From Lachnospiraceae bacterium (GTDB taxonomy: Bacteria > Bacillota > Clostridia > Lachnospirales > Lachnospiraceae), in assembly GCA_017938145.1 (NCBI GenBank), contig JAGBCB010000013.1, positions 62,001 through 126,000 of the forward strand: DNA of 64,000 bases, given 5' to 3'. Position 1 is the first letter of the stretch. Every line of letters begins with the position of its first letter. Positions 37,912-44,715 of the stretch are shown piece by piece. A program made the position numbers and the translations under genes. The notes below the pieces were generated by a model, which saw only the letters and a program-made list of their open reading frames with translations, did not search any database and had not been told where the DNA came from.

Positions 37912-37992
37912 ATGCATAAATAAAAGGCTGGTACCTTCCAGACCCGCTCAGCGCTAACGGTCTTTGAAGGTACCAGCCTTTTATTTATGCAT
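37912..37992. terminator. Large bidirectional terminator with conserved loop (copy 2)
   Basis: An almost perfect palindrome more than 30 bases per arm (ATGCATAAATAAAAGGCTGG and its complement) lies between the convergent HD-GYP and hypothetical genes. The loop reads CCCGCTCAGCGCTAACGG, the same as at 39290-39307 except for one base. Confidence 0.9.
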
Positions 37993-37999
37993 AGCTTGT

Positions 38000-38332
38000 T
38001 TATACACACAATAATGGGGATGTCTGGTTGTCATCCTCCGGCAGGTTGTCCCGGTTCATTAAGTCGTCCAAAATTTCAAGCAGATGTACCGGATACACCT
38101 GATATTTTGCTAAGATATTGGTTATCTGGCGTACCAGATTAAAATTTGGGGAAACGCACTGAATATCCTCTTCGTCCATCAGTCCGCCACGCTTGTCACA
38201 TAATGCGCATCTGATTCCGTATTCATAGAGCTCCGCATCTTCGTAGGCTGTATTTAAGTGCTTGGATACGGTGTAGTATAAAATGTGATGTTCATTCACA
38301 GCGTGAATCATTAGTGCAGCGTCGTTTTTCAT
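38000..38332 (-). CDS. Small protein of unknown function
   Basis: I do not recognise this 110-residue protein. It is acidic, predicted soluble, and has four Cys (two in RCALCDKRGG) but no clear zinc motif. The C-terminal half is helical (NLVRQITNILAKYQVYPVHLLEILDD). The ATG at 38332 is preceded by CAGGGGG. It diverges from the XRE/S24-like regulator and shares the short region with the palindromic operators, so that regulator may control it. It ends at the two-way terminator shared with the HD-GYP gene. Confidence 0.65.
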   Translation of the reverse strand: MKNDAALMIHAVNEHHILYYTVSKHLNTAYEDAELYEYGIRCALCDKRGGLMDEEDIQCVSPNFNLVRQITNILAKYQVYPVHLLEILDDLMNRDNLPEDDNQTSPLLCV

Positions 38333-38363
38333 AAATTTTCCCCCTGAATTAATTTGGTAATTA

Positions 38364-38412
38364 TTGACATGTAAGTTGCTTACATGATATTATGTAAGGG
38401 TAGCCCGCTTAC
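38364..38412 (+). promoter_or_regulatory. Promoter with overlapping palindromic operators for the XRE/S24-like gene
   Basis: TTGACA (38364-38369) and TATTAT (38388-38393) are 18 bases apart. The spacer holds a perfect 19-base palindrome, CATGTAAG-TTG-CTTACATG (38368-38386). A second, looser GTAAG/CTTAC pair (38394-38412) follows the -10. This is a classic repressor arrangement and suggests autoregulation by the downstream HTH protein, possibly also control of the divergent gene. Confidence 0.78.
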
Positions 38413-38514
38413 GAACGGCTGATTTTAAAGGAACCGCCGTCCATAAGCTCCACCCCTGCCTTAAGTAATAAGGACAGTGTAATAATAACACTTCCCCAAT
38501 AAGGAGAAAAGATT

Positions 38515-39273
38515 TTGAAAAACCAAAATCCAAAAATTTTCGAAAAAAACATGGTGGAAAAATCCACCAAGTATATTGATGTTTTCCGTAAGAATATCGA
38601 TATGTTGATGGCTGAATACGATTACACCATTAAGGAAACCGCAGAAATCGCGGATATTTCCTACGACACCCTGAAAACCTTCCTTTACGACAAGGAAGCA
38701 AAGGACTGCCGTCTTTCCACTGCGGTTAAGCTTGCCAAGGCCTTTCACATCAGCATTGACGAGCTGGTGGGCGCCGGCACCTTCAAACCGGAGGGCTTGG
38801 AAGGCATCAAGGCTTACCGTTCCCTGCCGGAAGGCTCCAAGCGCTTTCTGGACTGGCAGGTACGCAACCAGAAATTCATTCACGAACAGCAAAACAATAC
38901 CAAATTTGTTAACGTTATGCTGCCTCTTTGCGCCGGCAACGGCAACATGAAGCAGACCAACGACTACGAGGTACTGGACATCACCCGCCTGGGCGACGAA
39001 CTGACCTACAAGATTTTCCTTGGCATCAAGATTCCGTGCCTGCACTATCTGCCTCACTACACCGAAGGAGATGTGCTCCTTATTGCCAACGACCGCAACG
39101 CCTTAAAGGGCGAAAACACCATCGTTATGTTTAACGATAACATAGCCATCACCAACCGCCTGGTAGAACACGGCGAAGAACACTATTACGGCCTCATGGA
39201 CGGACGGCTCCGCTCCCTGGATCCAAAGCAGTTCCAGGTTGTAGGGTATGTGGCAAAGATACTCAGAGCATAA
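38515..39273 (+). CDS. XRE-family repressor with S24-like C-terminal domain lacking the catalytic dyad
   Basis: The TTG at 38515 follows AAGGAG at good spacing and gives 252 residues; an ATG at 38550 has no site. The HTH lies at about 22-80 (IKETAEIADISYDTLKTFLY). The C-terminal 110 residues resemble the LexA/CI S24 fold: LPHYTEGDVLLIANDRNALKGE and QVVGYVAKILRA. The usual SMEP serine is missing at the position of LPHYTEGD and no obvious Lys partner is seen, so self-cleavage is unlikely. It probably binds the CATGTAAG palindrome at 38368. It could be a phage-derived or mobile-element repressor now serving another role. Confidence 0.8.
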   Translation: MKNQNPKIFEKNMVEKSTKYIDVFRKNIDMLMAEYDYTIKETAEIADISYDTLKTFLYDKEAKDCRLSTAVKLAKAFHISIDELVGAGTFKPEGLEGIKAYRSLPEGSKRFLDWQVRNQKFIHEQQNNTKFVNVMLPLCAGNGNMKQTNDYEVLDITRLGDELTYKIFLGIKIPCLHYLPHYTEGDVLLIANDRNALKGENTIVMFNDNIAITNRLVEHGEEHYYGLMDGRLRSLDPKQFQVVGYVAKILRA

Positions 39274-39329
39274 TAAAAAGCCTTGAAAACCCGCTCAGCG
39301 CTGACGGTTTTCAAGGCTTTTATTATGCT
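39267..39329. terminator. Bidirectional terminator with conserved loop (copy 3)
   Basis: The stem AGCATAATAAAA...TTTTATTATGCT continues into GCCTTGAAAA/TTTTCAAGGC and encloses the loop CCCGCTCAGCGCTGACGG (39290-39307). It lies between the convergent XRE and Rpn-type genes and overlaps the last codon of the former. Confidence 0.9.
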
Positions 39330-39370
39330 TAGTTACGTATGGTTTGTGGGGTGGGGTTATGCGGTACGAG

Positions 39371-40369
39371 TTATGCTAATTGCTTTAATTTTTCTATAAA
39401 TTCAGCTTCACTGATTCCGGAACGCTCTATGCCAACGGACAAATCTAATAAGCCGTCACGGACCAATTGAAGCAGGGTAAGAAGGATTCCTTCCTCGCGA
39501 CCTTCTTCGCGACCTTTTTCCAATCCTGCTAGCCTGCCTTCTTCTAAGCCTTGTTTTTCTGCCTCAGCTCTTACCATTTCCCAAAATTCTTCAAGTCCTT
39601 TGCACACGTTACCAACTCCTTTCTCTAAGTCCTTCTCAATTTCCAGTTTGGCATCTAAGCAAATATTTAGTAAATCGATTGCCTCATTGCTTAAACTTTC
39701 CCATCTTGTTCTTTTTGTTTCAAAAGCATTTGTAAATTTTTTGCCACTGGCTGCAGAATTAATGAACTCTAACAGCGGCCCCAACTCCGTTTCAAACTTA
39801 TTAAAATCCTCAATTTCTTCCGGCACAATCAGATTAAGTTTGTAGTCAGAAACATAATTTAATATGTTCCTGTCACTGACATCCAGCAGTTCATGCAGAC
39901 TTCTTGCACCATCCCAACTACCTGTATTCCAGTAAATGGTTAACGTAATTACCGGAACCAACTTGTCTTCTTTTGCAAACCCGGATAGGAACTCTGCTCC
40001 GGTTACATCTTTTTTCTTCCGATGTTGTTTTGCAACCGCCCCCACCTGGGACGAATAATTTAGTGCATCATAGAGCATATTGCGGACTACCATGGCGTAG
40101 TGGGTGTCATTTTGATTTTCGATACCAATGATAAGATATGTGACACCGTTTGCCGTTTTTACACAACATCCCTTTAATATATCGCGGATTTTTTCCACTG
40201 CCTCTGCGCTTTCGTGTCCTTTAGGCAATGCCAGCTCTGTGACATCCCGCTCTACCAGGTCATCCGGCTTGATTATCTGCTGTCCGTTATACAGAAAAAA
40301 GTTGCAAATATCAGCAAAACGTGCACTGTCCTGCATATACCGCTTAGTAATAATATTTGGTTTCCCCAT
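39371..40369 (-). CDS. Rpn-family (PD-(D/E)XK) recombination-promoting nuclease/transposase-like protein
   Basis: The 332-residue protein begins with a region typical of Rpn/PDDEXK_2 proteins: RFADICNFFLYNGQQIIKPDDL. Then YLIIGIENQND carries the nuclease-core Glu and Gln, and LVPVITLTIYWNTGSWDG is a family signature. The C-terminus is a charged helical tail with GLEEGRLAGLEKGREEG repeats, also typical. Such genes occur in many copies in Lachnospiraceae and are thought to cut DNA and move by recombination. The ATG at 40369 follows an AGGAGG-like site. Confidence 0.85.
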   Translation of the reverse strand: MGKPNIITKRYMQDSARFADICNFFLYNGQQIIKPDDLVERDVTELALPKGHESAEAVEKIRDILKGCCVKTANGVTYLIIGIENQNDTHYAMVVRNMLYDALNYSSQVGAVAKQHRKKKDVTGAEFLSGFAKEDKLVPVITLTIYWNTGSWDGARSLHELLDVSDRNILNYVSDYKLNLIVPEEIEDFNKFETELGPLLEFINSAASGKKFTNAFETKRTRWESLSNEAIDLLNICLDAKLEIEKDLEKGVGNVCKGLEEFWEMVRAEAEKQGLEEGRLAGLEKGREEGREEGILLTLLQLVRDGLLDLSVGIERSGISEAEFIEKLKQLA

Positions 40370-40699
40370 TCAGTTCCTCCTTTGCTTGTTGTTTGCAGGA
40401 GGCTTGAAAACCCCTGCTTTTTTCTTGGAATAAAAGCATGAATTTTCAGAATGATCTAAAGATTTTTAGAATGGTGGCCACCGGTTTCTACAGAAATTAT
40501 GCTTTGAATGTATTATACCATAATAATTGTAACCGGGCAATAAGACGTTTTTTACCTGCGACTTTTCAAAATCCTTTATTTATGCGGGTTGGCAGGTATT
40601 TTAAAGCGATTTTTCAGCCAAAATTTCGGCGTTATGCACAAAAATCAGGGCAAAAAAAGTCAAATGAGCACTACCAAAATGAAAAGTCTTCCGGAACGC

Positions 40700-40858
40700 C
40701 CGTCATTGACGGCCCTGCTACACCAGCCCTGCGGTTGCTATATCATCCACCAGCTAGTCCAGAATGGTCTTTGGACCAACCGTAAGCAGTGGCTTTGGAA
40801 AATTTTCGGTTAACGGATATAAACGGATAGCATAGCCTACCGCTAAAATTAAATAGAG
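40700..40858 (-). pseudogene. Fossil fragment of a sugar-1-phosphate nucleotidyltransferase
   Basis: Reading the minus strand from 40858 gives LYLILAVGYAIRLYPLTE, then NFPKPLLTVGPKTILD, a stop, and LVDDIATAGLV. This is clearly the N-terminal nucleotide loop and following strand of an NTP_transferase enzyme (intact ones read LILAAGYATRLYPLTENFPK). At least three in-frame stops are present and nothing more of the gene is found. The rest of the 40370-41043 gap holds only the promoter and operators of the next gene and short meaningless ORFs. It is a relic of a former sugar-nucleotide gene in this region. Confidence 0.82.
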
Positions 40859-40939
40859 CTGCGTCCGGACTTGAAAATCTGCTTACCAATAAGAAATGTT
40901 GCCCAATGATTACGCAATAAAACCGCACCATGTTTTTCA

Positions 40940-41010
40940 GTATCATTGATACCAAATTCCTGTTGACTTTTTCTTTAAATAGAGTATAATAAAATTAGTA
41001 TCAATGATAC
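40940..41010 (+). promoter_or_regulatory. Promoter bracketed by two identical palindromic operators
   Basis: The core promoter is TTGACT (40963-40968) and TATAAT (40985-40990) with a 16-base spacer. GTATCATTGATAC lies at 40940-40952 and GTATCAATGATAC at 40998-41010; they are exact reverse complements of each other, 58 bases apart. One is upstream of -35, the other over the start site. This is the architecture of an autoregulated antitoxin promoter. Confidence 0.85.
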
Positions 41011-41043
41011 CATCTGCGAGTACAAAAGAAAGGAGTTCATAAT

Positions 41044-42045
41044 ATGAGATGCTTTGAATGTGGAACAAAAAATGAATATGAATTAAAAGAAGTAACTAGA
41101 AAATATGAAGGAGATGGATACTGCTTTGATTTAACTGTTTGTGTGCCATTTTGTAAAGTATGTGGGGCTCCTTTAGTAGATGAAGAAATTGAAGCAACAA
41201 TCGCAAAACAAGCAAACGAAAAAATACGCGAACAACGCAATATCATTACAGTAGAAGAAATCCAAGAACTATTTAGAAAGTATAATGTAAGTCAAAAATA
41301 TTTAAGTAAATTACTAGGTTGGGGAGAAATAACTCTCACCCGTTACATTAGCGGAGGATACACTCCAAACCAACAAAATAGTGAAAAACTAAAATCACTG
41401 CAAGACCCTTATGTTGTAAAAAAAATGATGTTGGATAAAATCGAAGAAACAAATGGTGATATTGAAAAAGAACATGCTTTCCAAAAGTTAAATCAAAGTG
41501 TAAACGAACAAATTGTCAAAATAGAAAATAGTAAAGGTAAAATTTATCAAATTGTTAATTGGTTTCTATCACAAGCCGAAGAAGATAATTGCATAACACA
41601 TCTTGCTTTACAAAAGCTATTATACTTTTCTCAAGGCTGGAATTACGTTTTTAATAATACTTGTTTATTTAATGATGATTGTGAAGCTTGGGTACATGGT
41701 GCCGTATATCGAATTATATTTGACGAATTTAAAAAGTTTAAATTTAATCCTCTACCACAAATGAATAACCGGATTACTCTTTCCCAAGAAGAAATTACAG
41801 TTCTGGAGTTTGTTAAAAAATATTATTTTAATGTATATACCGCTAAAACACTTGAAAAAATATGCCATCTGGAAAAACCATTTATTTTGGCAAGAGAAGG
41901 AGTAGCTCCTGACAAGAATTCCGAAGAACTAATACAAAAAGCCCATATCCAAGCCTATTATCTGGAGATTGCAAAGCAATACAACATATCCTTGCAAAAT
42001 CAAGACAATGTTAAACTATATTTAAATGAGTTATTATATTCCTAA
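41044..42045 (+). CDS. Zn-finger/HTH antitoxin-like protein with C-terminal DUF4065 (Panacea/SocA-like) domain
   Basis: The 333-residue fusion starts with an MqsA/YgiT-type zinc finger (CFECG at 3-7 and CKVCG at 37-41). It continues with an MqsA-like HTH (about 75-125, VSQKYLSKLLGWGEITLTRYISGG) and ends in a DUF4065 domain (about 175-325) with YQIVNWFLSQ, ITHLALQKLLYFSQGW, CEAWVHGAVYRIIFDEF. DUF4065 is the Panacea antitoxin domain that neutralises many unrelated toxins. The paired operators upstream suggest autoregulation through the HTH. No toxin gene is adjacent: a terminator follows directly and an IS66 fossil comes next. It is AT-rich relative to the housekeeping genes, so probably acquired. 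Confidence 0.88.
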   Translation: MRCFECGTKNEYELKEVTRKYEGDGYCFDLTVCVPFCKVCGAPLVDEEIEATIAKQANEKIREQRNIITVEEIQELFRKYNVSQKYLSKLLGWGEITLTRYISGGYTPNQQNSEKLKSLQDPYVVKKMMLDKIEETNGDIEKEHAFQKLNQSVNEQIVKIENSKGKIYQIVNWFLSQAEEDNCITHLALQKLLYFSQGWNYVFNNTCLFNDDCEAWVHGAVYRIIFDEFKKFKFNPLPQMNNRITLSQEEITVLEFVKKYYFNVYTAKTLEKICHLEKPFILAREGVAPDKNSEELIQKAHIQAYYLEIAKQYNISLQNQDNVKLYLNELLYS

Positions 42046-42063
42046 CCGGAACATGCAATAAGT

Positions 42064-42093
42064 ATCGCCCCTATGCTGCGGCATAGGGGCGAT
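42064..42093. terminator. Terminator after the DUF4065 gene
   Basis: The perfect 13-base stem ATCGCCCCTATGC/GCATAGGGGCGAT with a 4-base loop is followed by TTATTTTG. It lies 18 bases after the stop and closes the antitoxin-like gene as a single-gene unit. Confidence 0.88.
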
Positions 42094-42209
42094 TTATTTT
42101 GTACACTACCTCCGAAACGCTCCAGAAAGTCCAAATTTGCATTTTTACACATACACAGGTTTTTTTATGGTGTGCACCAGTGTTTGCGTGGCAATCCAAA
42201 CGATGTAGC

Positions 42210-42562
42210 TTATAAATGCCGACCTATTTCCATCAAATGTGCATACTCTTCATCTGACACCTCTAAACCTCTCACGAATATATCTAATCTGCAAACATAT
42301 TCCGGCCGGTTTATTACGTGCTTCTGTACCCATTCTGTGGAGCGTCTCTGCATAGGATGATAGGTTGAAAAAAATACCATCTGTGCAGACTCCGAATCTT
42401 CCGAAACTTCATTGTAGTACAGTATTACATATCATCTCTTTGATATTTTGTAAGCGCTCAATAGCCGAGTACCTACAAAAAGGGGATGGCATTCTCAGCT
42501 GCATTGTTAGAAAGAGTACACCTGCCATCCGGCAGATAATGCTCCATGTATGCCTTGCTTTG
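42210..42562 (-). pseudogene. IS66-family transposase remnant and decayed flank
   Basis: From 42562 leftwards the minus strand reads QSKAYMEHYLP then DGRCTLSNNAAENAI and stops at 42473. This matches the conserved end of IS66 transposases (DGR-LSNN-AENAIRPF), but the following GRKNWLF is lost. Farther left a 47-codon open frame (42210-42353, beginning MQRRSTEWVQKHV) is of unknown origin and has no ribosome site. The 42046-42564 gap otherwise shows only the terminator at 42064. It is debris of a past insertion. Confidence 0.75.
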
Positions 42563-42564
42563 CA

Positions 42565-42912
42565 TTACTTTTCCTGCATATCCTGCAACGCCTGCATATA
42601 TCCTAACAACCTGTCGCGAGTGCTCTTATTAAACCCACGCATAAGTTCTAAAAATTCATAATCTGCAGATTTTTTGTCCACAATCACGTAATCCAACTGT
42701 GTATATTTTTCTTTTTCCACGCCGGATAGAAGTTCGTAAGGAGTGATATCTAATACATCACAAATAAGCATAATTTTATCTGACGAAGGATTGATTCCTT
42801 TTCTCTTCCAGTCGCTGATAGTACTTTGAGAAATTCCTGTACGTTCAGAAAATTCTTTTTGGGAAATGCCTTTTTCATTTAGCATTGAAAAAATACGTTC
42901 ACTGATAAGCAT
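42565..42912 (-). CDS. XRE-family transcriptional regulator
   Basis: The 115-residue protein has an N-terminal HTH (about 5-62) with SQKEFSERTGISQSTISDWKRKG and LDITPYELLSG, the standard Cro/CI pattern. The C-terminal half is helical (DYEFLELMRGFNKSTRDRLLGYMQ), as in clostridial SinR/ImmR-type regulators. The ATG at 42912 follows AAAGGAG. It is solitary between the IS66 fossil and the GNAT gene, about 90 bases from the latter's end, and its target is not evident. Confidence 0.85.
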   Translation of the reverse strand: MLISERIFSMLNEKGISQKEFSERTGISQSTISDWKRKGINPSSDKIMLICDVLDITPYELLSGVEKEKYTQLDYVIVDKKSADYEFLELMRGFNKSTRDRLLGYMQALQDMQEK

Positions 42913-43003
42913 ATACTATATATGACTCCTTTAGCTTTGTCTGCAATACCTATTCTACGGGGCAACACAAAAAAAGTCAATGCTGTTGCATTTTACCAAA
43001 TCA

Positions 43004-43549
43004 CTAGGCTATTACTATATCATCTACACATTTGTATAACTTGTGACAATTAAACTCACTCTCTTGAACCACCGTATTCATATCATCTTCAAAATCTTCA
43101 TAACCATTTCTTACATGATATAAATGATATCCCTCATTAGTTGAACAAACTGTCACAAATGAAATTCCGGTTTGATTTCTCAAATTTGCAATTCTATCCT
43201 CACAGTCATGCAATAACAAGTCACCCAAATATATTTTATTACTACCATTTTGGGCTACCAATTTTCGTTGAAATGCATTATGTATAGCTAAATAGTTAAT
43301 ACTAATCGATCCACCCATTAACTCATAGATATCTTTACCACCAATAGTGTCAATACGATCAACCCTGCCATTTTCTATATTGTAATAGCCAATGATAAAA
43401 TCTTCCTCATCTGAAAGCATAACATAAGTAATGCCTCGGTTTATATCCAAGGCACTACCATCATGTAAAAAGTTATCAATTATCGCATTCCCGCAAGAAA
43501 AACTATTTGCCAGATTTTCGTATTCTTTAGTATATCGTTTTATATTCAT
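43004..43549 (-). CDS. GNAT-family acetyltransferase, TacT-like candidate toxin
   Basis: The 181-residue protein has the layout of GNAT toxins and relatives: NSFSCGNAIIDNFL at the N-terminus, a YVMLSDEEDFIIGYYNI strand, ISINYLAIHNAFQRK with LGDLLLHDC as a divergent acetyl-CoA loop and helix, and VTVCSTNEGYHLYHVRNGYEDF as the final strand-helix with the catalytic-type Tyr region. The acetyl-CoA loop departs from the usual RxxGxG, so activity is uncertain. It starts 3 bases after the stop of a 57-residue ORF, which suggests a coupled pair in which the small protein is the antitoxin. A non-toxic acetyltransferase is the alternative. Confidence 0.75.
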   Translation of the reverse strand: MNIKRYTKEYENLANSFSCGNAIIDNFLHDGSALDINRGITYVMLSDEEDFIIGYYNIENGRVDRIDTIGGKDIYELMGGSISINYLAIHNAFQRKLVAQNGSNKIYLGDLLLHDCEDRIANLRNQTGISFVTVCSTNEGYHLYHVRNGYEDFEDDMNTVVQESEFNCHKLYKCVDDIVIA

Positions 43550-43552
43550 ATT

Positions 43553-43726
43553 TTACTTTTTTTCCACCTTGCACTGCAACGAACCTGTTTCTTTATCTAC
43601 ACTAAAGGAGAAATTATGAGCATTCATAAAATCAACTCTTTGTTTGTTTTCTGCTGAAGCAGGCGTTCTTTCAAGCTTTTTTCTGGTAACAAAAGGTAAT
43701 GTAGGTTTTACTGCAGACGCATTCAT
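43553..43726 (-). CDS. 57-residue small protein, candidate antitoxin of the GNAT gene
   Basis: A short ORF starts at ATG 43726 behind GAAGGAGAG with six bases of spacing and encodes 57 residues. The N-terminus is basic (KPTLPFVTRKKLERTP) and the C-terminus ends FSVDKETGSLQCKVEKK. It ends 3 bases before the GNAT start, so the two are almost certainly one transcript. It has no ribbon-helix-helix pattern that I can see, unlike the DUF1778 antitoxins of known GNAT toxins. A strong promoter lies 98 bases upstream. The protein family is unknown to me. Confidence 0.72.
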   Translation of the reverse strand: MNASAVKPTLPFVTRKKLERTPASAENKQRVDFMNAHNFSFSVDKETGSLQCKVEKK

Positions 43727-43823
43727 AACATTCTCTCCTTCCTCTTCTAATTCACATATTTATTATACCCTTAACACGCATTTTTGAGTACGCAACAACA
43801 ATCGAACAAACTTTCTGTAATAT

Positions 43824-43852
43824 AGTTTACTACACACTCAACATAATGTCAA
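43824..43852 (-). promoter_or_regulatory. Promoter of the small-ORF/GNAT operon
   Basis: On the minus strand TTGACA (43852-43847) and TAAACT (43829-43824) are 17 bases apart. The promoter begins 13 bases past the stop of the upstream gene at 43865, so the operon has its own promoter. The leader of about 95 bases to the ATG shows no further feature. Confidence 0.75.
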
Positions 43853-43864
43853 CACACCTAGCGT

Positions 43865-44362
43865 TTAATCAGTTGCTTTGCCAGAATGATATTCATACAA
43901 TGCCTTACGTCCCAAATACAAATTCTCTGCATGTTCCTTTATAGGCAAGAAATTAATTATATTTTTTTCGGATATGTCATTTGTATTTTCTTGTTGCACA
44001 AAGGACATGCCATGTACAATAACATCAAAGGGATACAGATATGTTTCCAAAACTTCATGTACTCTTTCTATAACATTACAAACCAGCAATTTTTCTGCTT
44101 CTTTCTTAGTTAAAAATTTCTTTGGTTCCTCTATTGCAACATCGTACATTATATTCTCCAAATTGAGGATATGACAAATTTCTCTGAGTTGTTTTACCTC
44201 TTCCAGACTTATGCCGGACCATTTGGAAATTGACTCATTATCTGTTGTAGAAAAGCCGATACGATTTATTCTGTCGATTTCACTCTTGAGAATATTTAAT
44301 GTCATAATAATTTTTCCGTTTAATCGTTCTCTTTCGATTTGTTGCAAGGTTAACTGATTCAT
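43865..44362 (-). CDS. Hypothetical protein
   Basis: I do not recognise this 165-residue protein. The N-terminal half is helical and may hold an HTH (TTDNESISKWSGISLEEVKQLREICHIL region), and the C-terminal half has a mixed fold (ERVHEVLETYLYPFDVIVHG). It is soluble and AT-rich like its neighbours. The ATG at 44362 is preceded by GGAGA. It has its own unit upstream of the GNAT pair's promoter. The 244 bases between it and the IS21 end contain no gene that I can support. Confidence 0.6.
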   Translation of the reverse strand: MNQLTLQQIERERLNGKIIMTLNILKSEIDRINRIGFSTTDNESISKWSGISLEEVKQLREICHILNLENIMYDVAIEEPKKFLTKKEAEKLLVCNVIERVHEVLETYLYPFDVIVHGMSFVQQENTNDISEKNIINFLPIKEHAENLYLGRKALYEYHSGKATD

Positions 44363-44715
44363 ATGTTCTCCATTAGATATATTCGTGTATTCGGTCTGTT
44401 TCGTATTTTCGTATTTAGTATACCATAGTGGAGCGAAAAGTCAAGTGAAAATATAATGCTTCTAAGACAATCTATAACCACTTTGTCTTTTTACAAATAT
44501 CTAATATCGACTTTCTTTGTTATTTTTTAACTTTCCTAAAAATATGTCTTTTTCTTCATGGATTAAGTCGCCTGCCTATGTTACGTTTGATATATCAAGC
44601 GAAAGGTGTTTGTGCTAATCTAAATTTAGGTCACTTGGCTCATTGAAAATTAGGTCACTCCAAGATCTTTGTGGTATCCTTTATCTATCAAAAGATAAAG
44701 GAGGTCAGGAAAGGA

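Noticed and set aside
38732-39134. Plus-strand ORFs in other frames inside the XRE/S24-like gene
   Set aside because: Arg/Pro-rich shadows of the coding frame without start signals.
40438-40813. Two overlapping plus-strand ORFs between the Rpn and DUF4065 genes
   Set aside because: Low complexity, no ribosome site, and partly antisense to the nucleotidyltransferase fossil.
42073-42661. Plus-strand ORFs after the DUF4065 gene that might be its toxin
   Set aside because: They run antisense to the IS66 fossil and the XRE gene, lie behind a terminator and have no ribosome site in the right place.
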